DNA of 27,514 bases, taken from the IMG/VR virus record IMGVR_UViG_3300021963_000534, positions 1 to 27,514 of that record; one strand, given 5' to 3'. Every line of letters begins with the position of its first letter. The stretch's first letter is position 1. Source of the stretch: a virus. The notes under the pieces were generated by a model that saw only the letters and a program-made list of their open reading frames with translations, had not been told where the DNA came from and did not search any database. Both the position numbers and the translations under genes were made by a program. Positions 1 to 6,335 of this stretch are shown here, in pieces.

Positions 1-2
1 TA

Positions 3-110
3 GTCCCTTCTCAGTTCCTTTTAGTTGAGGACGAGCAAGCGTTGGAAACCTACCTTCTCACCCAACTTGAGGAGATAGAAAAAAAGAAAAAAAATAAGGT
101 GGGGGTATAG
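3..110 (+). CDS. C-terminal end of a truncated gene, unknown function
   Basis: An open frame runs in from the left edge and stops at TAG 108-110, giving 35 residues. The sequence looks like real coding: an acidic amphipathic helix (VEDEQALETYLLTQLEEIE) followed by a lysine-rich tail. The start lies outside the window. The helical acidic-then-basic end would fit many small phage proteins, so no function is proposed. It points the same way as the following small genes, which suggests that the + strand cluster continues to the left. Confidence 0.5.
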   Translation, partial: VPSQFLLVEDEQALETYLLTQLEEIEKKKKNKVGV

Positions 111-158
111 GATATCTCAAATATCCTTCCTACCTTCGTAGTGTTAAACTAAAAAACG

Positions 159-443
159 ATGACCGATATGAAAAAGAAAACACTGACACCACAAGACCAC
201 GAGTTCTTGAACGAAATTGACGAATACACCTTGTACGACTTTTTATCCAACAAGATGTTGATGTTGGGTGGGTATAAGTTTGAACACATCTACCATACTT
301 TGGATATTGATGTAATGGATGAACAAGAGTTCACAAACAAACTCCGTAACAACATTGACACCTTCAACACAATGTTCAACGATAGTGATGAGTTAAAGTG
401 GGAACACAAACAACTCCTTGAAAAAGTTATCAACGACCTCTAA
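159..443 (+). CDS. Small hypothetical phage protein (94 aa)
   Basis: I do not recognise this family. The product is an acidic, probably all-helical protein of 94 residues with no signal peptide, membrane segment or cysteine motif. The ATG at 159 is preceded by an A-rich stretch (taaactaaaaaacg), typical of Bacteroidota genes that lack a Shine-Dalgarno site. It is followed 18 nt later by another small gene, and both lie upstream of a strong terminator at 678-719. Its place among very small genes outside the structural block suggests an early or accessory host-interaction protein. That is inference from position only. Confidence 0.6.
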   Translation: MTDMKKKTLTPQDHEFLNEIDEYTLYDFLSNKMLMLGGYKFEHIYHTLDIDVMDEQEFTNKLRNNIDTFNTMFNDSDELKWEHKQLLEKVINDL

Positions 444-461
444 CCTCTAAAAACAACAGAT

Positions 462-656
462 ATGAGAACTCAAAACAAACCCCTTATGACGATGGAAGAA
501 AAAAAGAAGTTGAACCCCGATGAGATTATGGAAAACGGACTCACACGGGCTCAGAACGAAAAGATTGAACAGACCGGTGACTCCATTAGTGGAGTGATGG
601 GGATTGTAAGTATCCTATTAGGGATATACGCAATCTACCTTGTCTTCAGTATCTAA
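462..656 (+). CDS. Small membrane protein (64 aa), unknown function
   Basis: Residues 1-40 are charged and helical. Residues about 43-63 form one clear transmembrane segment (SGVMGIVSILLGIYAIYLVF) that runs to the C-terminus. This is a tail-anchored single-pass layout with the polar part probably in the cytoplasm. It is the last gene before the terminator at 678-719. Single-pass proteins of this size in phages can be lysis accessory factors or superinfection or host-membrane factors, but nothing here decides between them. The spacing to the gene before it (18 nt) suggests co-transcription. Confidence 0.6.
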   Translation: MRTQNKPLMTMEEKKKLNPDEIMENGLTRAQNEKIEQTGDSISGVMGIVSILLGIYAIYLVFSI

Positions 657-677
657 AGTAGAACCATTCTAAATTAT

Positions 678-719
678 GGGGGTCGGGATAAAAAAGTCCT
701 TGACCCCCTTTTCTTTTTT
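678..719 (+). terminator. Rho-independent terminator
   Basis: A 7-bp stem GGGGGTC / GACCCCC (678-684 and 702-708), with an inner GGGA/TCCT pairing, is followed by TTTTCTTTTTT. It lies 21 nt after the stop of the small membrane protein gene and ends the first small-gene unit. Confidence 0.85.
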
Positions 720-730
720 GGGGGTGTTAC

Positions 731-738
731 TATATTTA
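731..738 (+). promoter_or_regulatory. Candidate promoter -7 box (TATATTTA)
   Basis: ACTATATTTATAGA lies directly after a terminator and 21 nt before the next start codon. It resembles the Bacteroidota -7 element TAnnTTTG but has A in the last place. A very similar ACTATATTTATTGA lies before the gene at 1273. No convincing -33 box is seen at normal spacing. Confidence 0.45.
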
Positions 739-759
739 TAGAGAAAAAAATAGGAACTT

Positions 760-990
760 ATGGAAAACAAAACAAAACCAACAGAAAAGGATTTACAAAT
801 AATCCGTCAATCTCAACTCAAACTAACTATGGACTACTTTACTGCTTGCGGTACTTGTCCCTCAATGACTGACTTATTAAAGGTTACAACAATGTTAGAG
901 AACTTTGTTGTGAATGGATATAAAGCAGCAGATTTACCGAAATACGAAGCACTTGACAAGTATATCAACGAACACTACAAAAACGCATAA
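760..990 (+). CDS. Small hypothetical phage protein (76 aa)
   Basis: This 76-residue product is unknown to me. It is soluble and helical. It has one CGTC motif (Cys residues about 30 and 33) flanked by hydrophobic helices, which could be a redox or metal pair but lacks the second pair expected of a zinc ribbon. The ATG follows an A-rich leader with TAGGAACTT and sits 21 nt after a candidate promoter box. The next gene begins 4 nt after its stop, so the two are probably co-transcribed and end at the terminator at 1168. Confidence 0.6.
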   Translation: MENKTKPTEKDLQIIRQSQLKLTMDYFTACGTCPSMTDLLKVTTMLENFVVNGYKAADLPKYEALDKYINEHYKNA

Positions 991-994
991 GACG

Positions 995-1108
995 ATGAGA
1001 AACGATGAGATTTTGGACTATTCTTTACCCGTATATTACGGAGAACGAAAACAACTACAAGAGGAGTTAGACCTTATGGTGTTTTTAATAGATGAAGGAT
1101 ATTTATAG
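995..1108 (+). CDS. Very small hypothetical protein (37 aa)
   Basis: I chose ATG 995, preceded by a purine-rich GACG, rather than a start further upstream. The upstream part would overlap most of the end of the previous gene in another frame and reads as threonine/lysine-rich noise. From 995 the product is a compact acidic 37-residue peptide (starts MRNDEILDYSLPVYYGERK) ending in hydrophobic residues. Function is unknown. It is the last gene before a terminator. Confidence 0.5.
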   Translation: MRNDEILDYSLPVYYGERKQLQEELDLMVFLIDEGYL

Positions 1109-1167
1109 GTGAGAGGTTAAACACTAACAACCAGTAAAAACGGGTTCTACTCCCATCCCATTTTTAG

Positions 1168-1202
1168 TCCCCCTTCCATATCGGTCGGGGGATTTTTTAT
1201 TT
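1168..1202 (+). terminator. Rho-independent terminator
   Basis: TCCCCC (1168-1173) pairs with GGGGGA (1187-1192) around a 13-nt loop and is followed by TTTTTTATTT. It closes the second small-gene unit, immediately before the promoter of the long operon. Confidence 0.8.
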
Positions 1203-1206
1203 ACAC

Positions 1207-1236
1207 TTTGTCTTTTTTCAAGTGTGACTATATTTA
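1207..1236 (+). promoter_or_regulatory. Candidate Bacteroidota-type promoter for the 1273-7563 operon
   Basis: TTTG at 1207-1210 is followed after 18 nt by TATATTTA at 1229-1236. This matches the layout of Bacteroidota promoters (-33 TTTG and -7 TAnnTTTG) except for the last base. It is the only promoter-like site ahead of a block of overlapping genes that runs to 7563. Confidence 0.55.
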
Positions 1237-1272
1237 TTGATAAACCCATAAATTAAACACTTTTAGGATATA

Positions 1273-1776
1273 GTGGTGGAAATTGGAGATTGGATTACTA
1301 AAAACTACTCAGAACTCGTCAAGATTACGGATAAAGTCTGTAATGACCCCCACGACGCTCCCGATTTATTACACTGCGTATTAGAGCAAGTCCTCAAGAA
1401 TAATAAGATGAGGGATATGAACGACAAGGAAAGGTTCTACTTCTTTGTTAGAATGCTCAAGAACAACTACCACTCCAAGACGAGTCCGTATTATTACCAA
1501 CACAAAAAAGTTACAACAAAAGAAACCACGAAGGATATAGAGACCTTTGAGGAAGTCCCCGATACCGAATATGAGGAGGAGTTACCCGATATGGAGTGGG
1601 TATATTCTCAACTTGAACACCTCAACTGGTTTGATAGGGACTTATTTGTTATGTGGTTAGAATTGGGGAGTTTAACCGCAGTCTCAAGAAAAACTACCAT
1701 ACCCCTAAACTCAGTTGGTAGATACATAAACATAACAAAACAAAATCTAATAAAACTATGGCAAAACAGAAACTAA
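1273..1776 (+). CDS. Sigma-70-like transcription factor (phage-encoded)
   Basis: This 167-residue protein has the layout of small sigma factors. Residues about 10-70 resemble region 2, with a DLLHCVLEQVL helix and then an aromatic FYFFVRMLKNNYHS. An acidic linker (about 90-108) follows. A region 4-like helix-turn-helix is at about 118-162, where FDRDLFVMWLELGSLTAVSRKT leads into a recognition helix, SVGRYINITKQNL. It probably binds host RNA polymerase and redirects it to phage promoters, perhaps the late TATATTTG class. The start is GTG at 1273 (a second GTG is at 1276), and no ATG fits. It is the first gene of a long overlapping operon, which suits a middle-stage regulator. The family call is from pattern recognition. 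A non-sigma DNA-binding protein is possible. Confidence 0.65.
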   Translation: MVEIGDWITKNYSELVKITDKVCNDPHDAPDLLHCVLEQVLKNNKMRDMNDKERFYFFVRMLKNNYHSKTSPYYYQHKKVTTKETTKDIETFEEVPDTEYEEELPDMEWVYSQLEHLNWFDRDLFVMWLELGSLTAVSRKTTIPLNSVGRYINITKQNLIKLWQNRN

Positions 1777-1976
1777 AAGACGAGCAAGTTGAGATGGTGA
1801 AGTACCTTATCCACCATAAAAAGATGAAACACCAACGCATAGCAGATATGGTCGGGTGTTCAAGAGTCAATATTGTTAAAATCGGTAAAGGAACCCGATG
1901 GAAAGAAGTAACGACCCCCGATTTAATGAGAGGTGAATACCTATACCTAAAATACCTAAACGGAGAAATGAAATGA
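1758..1976 (+). CDS. Small helix-turn-helix DNA-binding protein
   Basis: This is a basic 72-residue protein. A helix-turn-helix is visible at about residues 9-42: LKDEQVEMVKYLIHH, then HQRIADMVGCSRVNIVKIGKG, the usual 'IA.M.G.S...V..I' pattern of invertase- or NUMOD-like HTH segments. It overlaps the end of the sigma-like gene by 19 nt and shares ATGA with the ParB-like gene, so translation is probably coupled. It may be an auxiliary repressor or activator of this operon. A DNA-targeting helper for the modification enzymes is an alternative that cannot be excluded. Confidence 0.65.
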   Translation: MAKQKLKDEQVEMVKYLIHHKKMKHQRIADMVGCSRVNIVKIGKGTRWKEVTTPDLMRGEYLYLKYLNGEMK

Positions 1977-2596
1977 AAGAAAGCACATTGTATAACGGAA
2001 TGATGAAAGTGGGGGATATTAAACCTAACCCTACTAACCCCCGAACTATTAAAAAGGAACAATTAGACAAACTTAAACGAAGTATTCAAGGGTTCCCTGA
2101 GATGTTATACCTTCGTCCTATTATTATCAACGAGGACAAGGTTATATTGGGGGGTAATATGAGATTGAGAGCCCTAAAGGAGTTAGGTATTACGGAGGTT
2201 CCGTATATCCAGGTAACAGACCTAACCCCCGAACAACAAAATGAGTTCATTGTAAAGGACAACCTCAACTACGGGGACTGGAATTGGGACTTGATAAGTC
2301 AAGATTGGAACCTTGACCACCTAAACGATTGGGGTTTAGATATACCGAAGTGGTTAAACGATGACGAAGTAGAACCCGAGTTTGACGAGGATATCAACCA
2401 CAAATACCTCCATACCTATATCAACTCAAAAGTTAAACAGATTGTAATGTTCCTATCAGCAGAACAATACGAGTCAGCCATTAAAGATATGGAAAGAATA
2501 ATGGAGAACGAGGGGTTAGAGTCCAACACTGAGGTTATCCTATTCCTATTAGAAAAATACTATGAAAAAGTTAGAACTTACACTAAAGAAGATTGA
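1973..2596 (+). CDS. ParB N-terminal-domain protein
   Basis: Residues 8-100 form a ParB/Srx-like domain. VGDIKPNPTNPR is the usual opening, LRPIIINEDKVILGGNMRLRALKELG carries the GGNxR signature (residues 60-64), and the EFIVKDNLNYGDWNWD stretch is common in phage and methyltransferase-linked ParB domains. The C-terminal part (about 150-200, KQIVMFLSAEQYESAIKDMERIM) is the helical tail seen in many phage members. Such domains bind nucleotides and nucleic acid, and some are nucleases. They are frequent neighbours of DNA-modifying enzymes. Here the gene overlaps the dioxygenase gene by 35 nt and opens the modification cassette. A role in guiding or licensing modification is inference. True plasmid-type partitioning is unlikely because no ParA is present. 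Confidence 0.8.
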   Translation: MKESTLYNGMMKVGDIKPNPTNPRTIKKEQLDKLKRSIQGFPEMLYLRPIIINEDKVILGGNMRLRALKELGITEVPYIQVTDLTPEQQNEFIVKDNLNYGDWNWDLISQDWNLDHLNDWGLDIPKWLNDDEVEPEFDEDINHKYLHTYINSKVKQIVMFLSAEQYESAIKDMERIMENEGLESNTEVILFLLEKYYEKVRTYTKED

Positions 2597-3467
2597 TAGA
2601 AACGACTATAAAAAGAGGACTGCGTTATTGACCGATGTAAAGGAGTTTGTAACGGAGGATACCCTTATTACTATAGACGGACAACCTGCGTTATTATACC
2701 TCAATCTAAAGGACGATACGAGTGCTTTGAGGTGGGCGGTAAAGAACCAAAAGTATCAAGCACACCGACGCTCCAACGGACTTAAACAAGAGTCCAACTT
2801 ATTTGGTTACACCCCCCGTATTACCTTCCGTCAAGATTATTGTACCATTACTGCGATGGCGGAGAAGTACCCGAAACAACACACCATTATCAGTTCCTTT
2901 ATTGAGAACATACACGGGTATTACCAAACCTACTTCCCCGATACCTACGAGAAACATAAGGATATCGTGGAGGAAAAGGTAATGACGGATTGGAAGATGG
3001 GGGACACTCCCTTTACCAGTGGTATCGTCAATAAGAATAATGCGTTGAAATACCATACCGACACCGGTAACTTTAAGGGTGTATTGAGTAATATGGTGGT
3101 ATTAAAGAAGGGGGTTAAAGGGGGTCATTTAGTAGTCCCCGAACTTGATAGAGCGTTTGAGTGTGCGGACAATACCCTTGTTATATTCAACGGACAAGAC
3201 CTTATTCACGGGGTTAGTCCTATAGAATATGAAGATGAAGGGTCATACCGATATAGTGTTGTTTATTATTCCCTTGAGAGTATGTGGAGATGCGAACCTT
3301 TAGGTGAGGAGATTAAACGAATACAGAAGGTAAAGACCAAAAGAGAACAGAAAAGGTTAGACCCCGAACACCTTGCTAAACTACAACAAGACGCAAATAA
3401 ACAAACCAAGGAAGCATTAGATGAACTTATAGGGTTTAAGGAAAAGATAGGAGTTAAAAATGTGTAG
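2562..3467 (+). CDS. TET/JBP-like 2-oxoglutarate Fe(II) dioxygenase
   Basis: This 301-residue protein carries a double-stranded beta-helix dioxygenase core. The metal triad is visible as H165-x-D167 (in KYHTDTGN) and H216 (in DLIHGVSPI). R230 (in SYRYSVVYY) is placed to bind 2-oxoglutarate. The strand GGHLVVPELDRAF and the N-terminal FGYTPRITFRQD segment fit the TET/JBP family, which hydroxylates the methyl group of 5-methylcytosine or thymine in DNA. The last 50 residues are a basic/acidic helix that may bind DNA. It overlaps its neighbours on both sides (35 nt and 8 nt). The gene order with an amino acid:DNA transferase and a DNA-base kinase supports base oxidation as the first step of hypermodification. 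The substrate base is not decided by the sequence. A generic prolyl-hydroxylase-like enzyme is the main alternative. Confidence 0.78.
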   Translation: MKKLELTLKKIDRNDYKKRTALLTDVKEFVTEDTLITIDGQPALLYLNLKDDTSALRWAVKNQKYQAHRRSNGLKQESNLFGYTPRITFRQDYCTITAMAEKYPKQHTIISSFIENIHGYYQTYFPDTYEKHKDIVEEKVMTDWKMGDTPFTSGIVNKNNALKYHTDTGNFKGVLSNMVVLKKGVKGGHLVVPELDRAFECADNTLVIFNGQDLIHGVSPIEYEDEGSYRYSVVYYSLESMWRCEPLGEEIKRIQKVKTKREQKRLDPEHLAKLQQDANKQTKEALDELIGFKEKIGVKNV

Positions 3468-4035
3468 TATTATAGGATATCATAGTAATACCCCCACTGA
3501 TGAACACCGATATATCATTAAAAAACTAATGAAAGAGTCGGTTATTAGGGGACAACACGCATACGGACTAACCTATAGGGATAGAAAACAATACCGACTC
3601 AAAAAATACTTCCAAGATGAGTATGAGAATATTGACTTCCCTATTACATCTCAACTGATATTCCATAGTAGATATTCTACAAGTGGGGATTTTAGGATAC
3701 ACGAAAACAACCAACCCCTTCAACACGGGGAAACTCACCTTGTATTCAACGGGGTTATTGATATGGGTGTTGAGTTTAATGATGGTATATTGGTTCTCAA
3801 TAACGGAACCCCCGATAAAATGTTGGAGTTCATCACCGGTAATAAGTGTTCATTCGCAGGATTGTTATTACACGGGGGTAAGTTATACGGATTTAGGAAC
3901 CCGAATAGACCTGCTTGGGTACTCAAGTATGAGGACGCAACCTTTATCGCATCAACCAAGGACATTTTCCATAGGGCTTTAGGTAATGTAGAACCCGTAG
4001 AAATGACCCCTAATGAACTTTATGTATGGCACTGA
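3460..4035 (+). CDS. Class II glutamine amidotransferase (Ntn hydrolase)
   Basis: The protein starts MCSIIGYHS, so Cys2 becomes the N-terminal nucleophile after Met removal. The other GATase II signatures follow in order: VIRGQHAYGLTY (R30-G31), FHSRYSTSGD (69-77), NNQP (83-86) and LVFNGVID (NG at 97-98), then ATFIASTKD near residue 160. At 191 residues it is only the glutaminase domain, with no synthetase or sugar-isomerase domain attached. It should release ammonia from glutamine for a partner enzyme. It overlaps the dioxygenase gene by 8 nt and the amino acid:DNA transferase gene by 10 nt, so those are the likely partners. Which acceptor receives the ammonia is inference. Confidence 0.85.
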   Translation: MCSIIGYHSNTPTDEHRYIIKKLMKESVIRGQHAYGLTYRDRKQYRLKKYFQDEYENIDFPITSQLIFHSRYSTSGDFRIHENNQPLQHGETHLVFNGVIDMGVEFNDGILVLNNGTPDKMLEFITGNKCSFAGLLLHGGKLYGFRNPNRPAWVLKYEDATFIASTKDIFHRALGNVEPVEMTPNELYVWH

Positions 4036-4901
4036 TAGATTACCTCAACTACCATAGGGATAGTTCCATAGCAAGGGATATAGACCCTGCTAACGACGCA
4101 CTAAAATATATCAGTGATAGGTTTGAGTTAAACCTACAACAGAGGTACTGGCTTGCGTGGATATACTCAATGACCTATTCACCGGTTACAACCTACTATA
4201 TCTACAATGAGTTCCCCGATTATGAGAATGTAGATGTCCCCCGATTACAGAGATGGTGGGATAAGAACCGAAACAACCTTATTTTTCAGACCGATAGACT
4301 GAGGGTAAAGTCAAATAACCAGTTCGTATCCGCATTTACTTCATATCGGGATATAGTAGGGGGGTCTCAATCTACCTACTTCCGTAGTTTAGTTCAACCT
4401 TCCCCCGATATTACCTATGAAAATGTAATGAAACACACCGGTAAGTTCTACACCTTCGGGAGATTTACACAATTTATCTACCTTGAGATGTTGAATGTAT
4501 TGACGGGGTTACCTTTAGAACCTACCACCCTCAAGTTGAAAGATGCGGAGAGTTGTAGAAACGGGTTAGTATATGCGTATGAACTGGATGAATACGATAC
4601 TCACCGAAAGGATAAGAAACTAACCCCCACTCAATTAAACTACTTACAAGGGTTATTCTTGGAGGTCAAGGATAAGGTACAAGAATTAGGGGTTCCTCAC
4701 TCCAACATATGGAATATAGAAACGACCCTATGTGCGTTTAAGAAACACCGATTAGGTAAAAGATATGTCGGGTATTACATAGAACGGAACCGACTTGAGT
4801 TAGAAAAGATGAGTGGGTCTGTTACCGAAGGTATAAATTGGAGTCCGTTATGGGACTTCCGTAAAGAAACATACGATAAGAAATGGTTAAACGAGTTGTA
4901 G
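4026..4901 (+). CDS. Amino acid:DNA transferase (aGPT-PPlase family)
   Basis: This 291-residue helical protein matches the alpha-glutamyl/putrescinyl thymine pyrophosphorylase family, also called amino acid:DNA transferases. Recognisable motifs are QQRYWLAWIYSMTYSPVTTYYIYNEFPD cut across residues 38-65, FGR at 144-146, Glu154, SCRNG at 176-180, IETTLCAFKK at 231-240 and RYVGYYIER at 246-254. Known members, from phages such as SP10 and phiW-14, replace the activated phosphate on 5-hydroxymethyl-dU in DNA with an amine or amino acid. The gene starts inside the end of the amidotransferase gene (10-nt overlap) and runs 19 nt into the kinase gene, an arrangement typical of a single pathway. The amine donor is not predictable from the sequence. 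Confidence 0.78.
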   Translation: MALIDYLNYHRDSSIARDIDPANDALKYISDRFELNLQQRYWLAWIYSMTYSPVTTYYIYNEFPDYENVDVPRLQRWWDKNRNNLIFQTDRLRVKSNNQFVSAFTSYRDIVGGSQSTYFRSLVQPSPDITYENVMKHTGKFYTFGRFTQFIYLEMLNVLTGLPLEPTTLKLKDAESCRNGLVYAYELDEYDTHRKDKKLTPTQLNYLQGLFLEVKDKVQELGVPHSNIWNIETTLCAFKKHRLGKRYVGYYIERNRLELEKMSGSVTEGINWSPLWDFRKETYDKKWLNEL

Positions 4902-5398
4902 CAGTCGGGGGAGAACCCGCAACTGGTAAAACGACCCTTATGAGAGAGTTTAAGAACCTTCATACGACAACCCCCTTCAAGTACGGACAAGTTAGGGGTG
5001 AGTATAATAAGGATTTGAACCTATATTTTATAGGGGTATTTGATGGTTCCACTTTTGAGGGGACGGATAGATTGAGTATGTCGGTTCAACCCGACTTTAT
5101 CAAGTTCCTAAACTGGTGTGAAGGTGTTGTAATATACGAAGGTGATAGATTATTCAACCAATCGTTATTCACTTTAGGGTTCCCCTTCGTTAAAGTTGTT
5201 CTAAAGGGAGATAAAAACCTTCTTGATATAAGACACAAAACAAGGGGGGATAGTCAAACTGAGACCTTCCTAAAGAGTAAGAGAACAAAAATAAACAATA
5301 TATTAGATAAGAACCCCGATGTGATAGTTCTAAATTGTGATACCCCTACGATTGAACTACTTGAGGTCTTAAAAAGATTAGTTAGAGATGTTGAATAA
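4883..5398 (+). CDS. P-loop DNA-base kinase (5-hydroxymethyl-dU kinase type)
   Basis: This 171-residue P-loop kinase has Walker A GGEPATGKTT at residues 9-18. It also shows the features I associate with phage 5-hydroxymethyl-dU DNA kinases: GVFDGSTFEGTDRLSM (51-66, with GTDRLSM) and VVIYEGDRLFN (82-92, with EGDRL as the Walker-B-like strand end). A lid-like basic stretch, IRHKTRGDSQTETF, follows. The enzyme should phosphorylate the hydroxymethyl group of the base in DNA, making the leaving group needed by the transferase encoded just before it. It overlaps that gene by 19 nt and the next by 11 nt. A nucleotide or polynucleotide kinase is the alternative, less likely given the neighbours. Confidence 0.78.
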   Translation: MVKRVVAVGGEPATGKTTLMREFKNLHTTTPFKYGQVRGEYNKDLNLYFIGVFDGSTFEGTDRLSMSVQPDFIKFLNWCEGVVIYEGDRLFNQSLFTLGFPFVKVVLKGDKNLLDIRHKTRGDSQTETFLKSKRTKINNILDKNPDVIVLNCDTPTIELLEVLKRLVRDVE

Positions 5399-5651
5399 AG
5401 AACAAACCGATTACATAAACCTTTTATCCCAAGTGATGGGGGTTGAGAGCATCGCAGTGGAACGCTCGGGTGTAAAAAAAGAAACCCTTGAGGAGTGGAA
5501 AGAGAATATCTTTTTCCTTCAGGCATTGAAGGGTGTTGAGGAACGACAACTTGACTATGTTGAGAATGCGTTGTTCCGTTTAATAAACGAAGGTAACATC
5601 AATGCCATTACCTTCTACTTAAAAACTAAAGGTAAAGATAGAGGATACTAA
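5388..5651 (+). CDS. Small HTH protein, terminase-small-subunit-like (phBC6A51 type)
   Basis: This 87-residue protein is mostly helical. Residues 12-40 form a homeodomain-like HTH (SQVMGVESIAVERSGVKKET). The C-terminal part, FRLINEGNINAITFYLKTKGKDRGY, matches the end of phage 'homeodomain phBC6A51' proteins, which occur just ahead of terminase genes. It overlaps the kinase gene by 11 nt. It may be a DNA-recognition partner of packaging, or the actual pac/cos binder alongside the protein at 5898. The assignment rests on the C-terminal pattern and location. Confidence 0.6.
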   Translation: MLNKEQTDYINLLSQVMGVESIAVERSGVKKETLEEWKENIFFLQALKGVEERQLDYVENALFRLINEGNINAITFYLKTKGKDRGY

Positions 5652-5652
5652 T

Positions 5653-5898
5653 ATGGGATGTAATACTTGTAAAAATAAAGAACAAGAGGTGTCATTAAAT
5701 AACTCCCCCAACTACACTATAGGTGAGTTAGAAAGGGCATACTCAATGATGGACAGACCGAGTTATACCGGTGATGAAACTGCGTGGTTGTATAACCTAT
5801 ACAATCGTGTCTTTAGAACGAATAAACAACCAGGGTGCGGTAAGTGTTTTGTGAATGTTAGGAACGCACTTAAAAGTAGATACGAAGCAGAACGATAA
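5653..5898 (+). CDS. Small Cys-rich protein (81 aa)
   Basis: The protein begins MGCNTCKNKEQE and has a second pair at about residues 58-61 (GCGKC), so two CxxC pairs could bind one zinc ion. The middle, YTIGELERAYSMMDRPSYTGDETAWLYNLYNRVF, is helical. Similar small proteins with an N-terminal CxxCK sit beside terminase genes in Bacteroidota phages, but I know no function. It starts 1 nt after the previous stop and ends in a TAATG overlap with the next gene, so it is in the same operon. A structural zinc-binding adaptor is the cautious reading. Confidence 0.6.
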   Translation: MGCNTCKNKEQEVSLNNSPNYTIGELERAYSMMDRPSYTGDETAWLYNLYNRVFRTNKQPGCGKCFVNVRNALKSRYEAER

Positions 5899-6335
5899 TG
5901 CCACAGAAAGCAGGACCTGGAAGACCTAAAGGGTCGGGTAAAGACAACGGATTTAAGTTATCCAAGATGACTAACGCAGAAGTGGAGGTATTTTTGAGGG
6001 AGAGTTCTAAAATAATCTTCAATAAACATTTATCCTTTACTGAATATATTGAGTGGTGTAGGAAACAAGACATCTCAAGGGAGCAAGCCATTCAATATTG
6101 GAAACGGGTATGGGACTCCGTGAAGGAAAGGTTCCGTATGGATAGGGATAAATTGATAGATAAACACCTTCAATCGTATTGGGACATTCACGGACAAGCA
6201 ATGATGAACGGGGACTTGACTAACGCAAGACAGACCTTGGATGCGATAGCAAAGTTGATGGGTCTAAATGAACCCGAAAAGATTGATATGAAGAGTTCAA
6301 CAACTATAGAGTTTAAGTTTGGAGACGAAGAATAA
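5898..6335 (+). CDS. Terminase small subunit-like protein
   Basis: This 145-residue protein directly precedes the terminase large subunit gene and overlaps it by 17 nt. Its N-terminus has an AT-hook-like basic patch (GPGRPKGSGK). Residues 25-100 are helical with an HTH-like part (ISREQAIQYWKRVWDSVKERF). The end (about 120-145) holds NEPEKIDMKSSTTIEFKFGDEE, a tail common in small terminase subunits ('..PEKiei......i.f'). The small subunit recognises the packaging site and hands DNA to the large subunit. Confidence comes mostly from position, size and this C-terminal pattern. Confidence 0.7.
   Translation: MPQKAGPGRPKGSGKDNGFKLSKMTNAEVEVFLRESSKIIFNKHLSFTEYIEWCRKQDISREQAIQYWKRVWDSVKERFRMDRDKLIDKHLQSYWDIHGQAMMNGDLTNARQTLDAIAKLMGLNEPEKIDMKSSTTIEFKFGDEE

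Noticed and set aside
914-994. Upstream extension of the 37-residue gene
   Set aside because: It overlaps the end of the previous gene in another frame and the extra residues are low-complexity Thr/Lys/Asn.
1694-2268. Overlapping minus-strand open frames opposite the HTH and ParB genes
   Set aside because: They are shadows of well-supported + strand genes, with biased hydrophobic/Ser/Phe composition.
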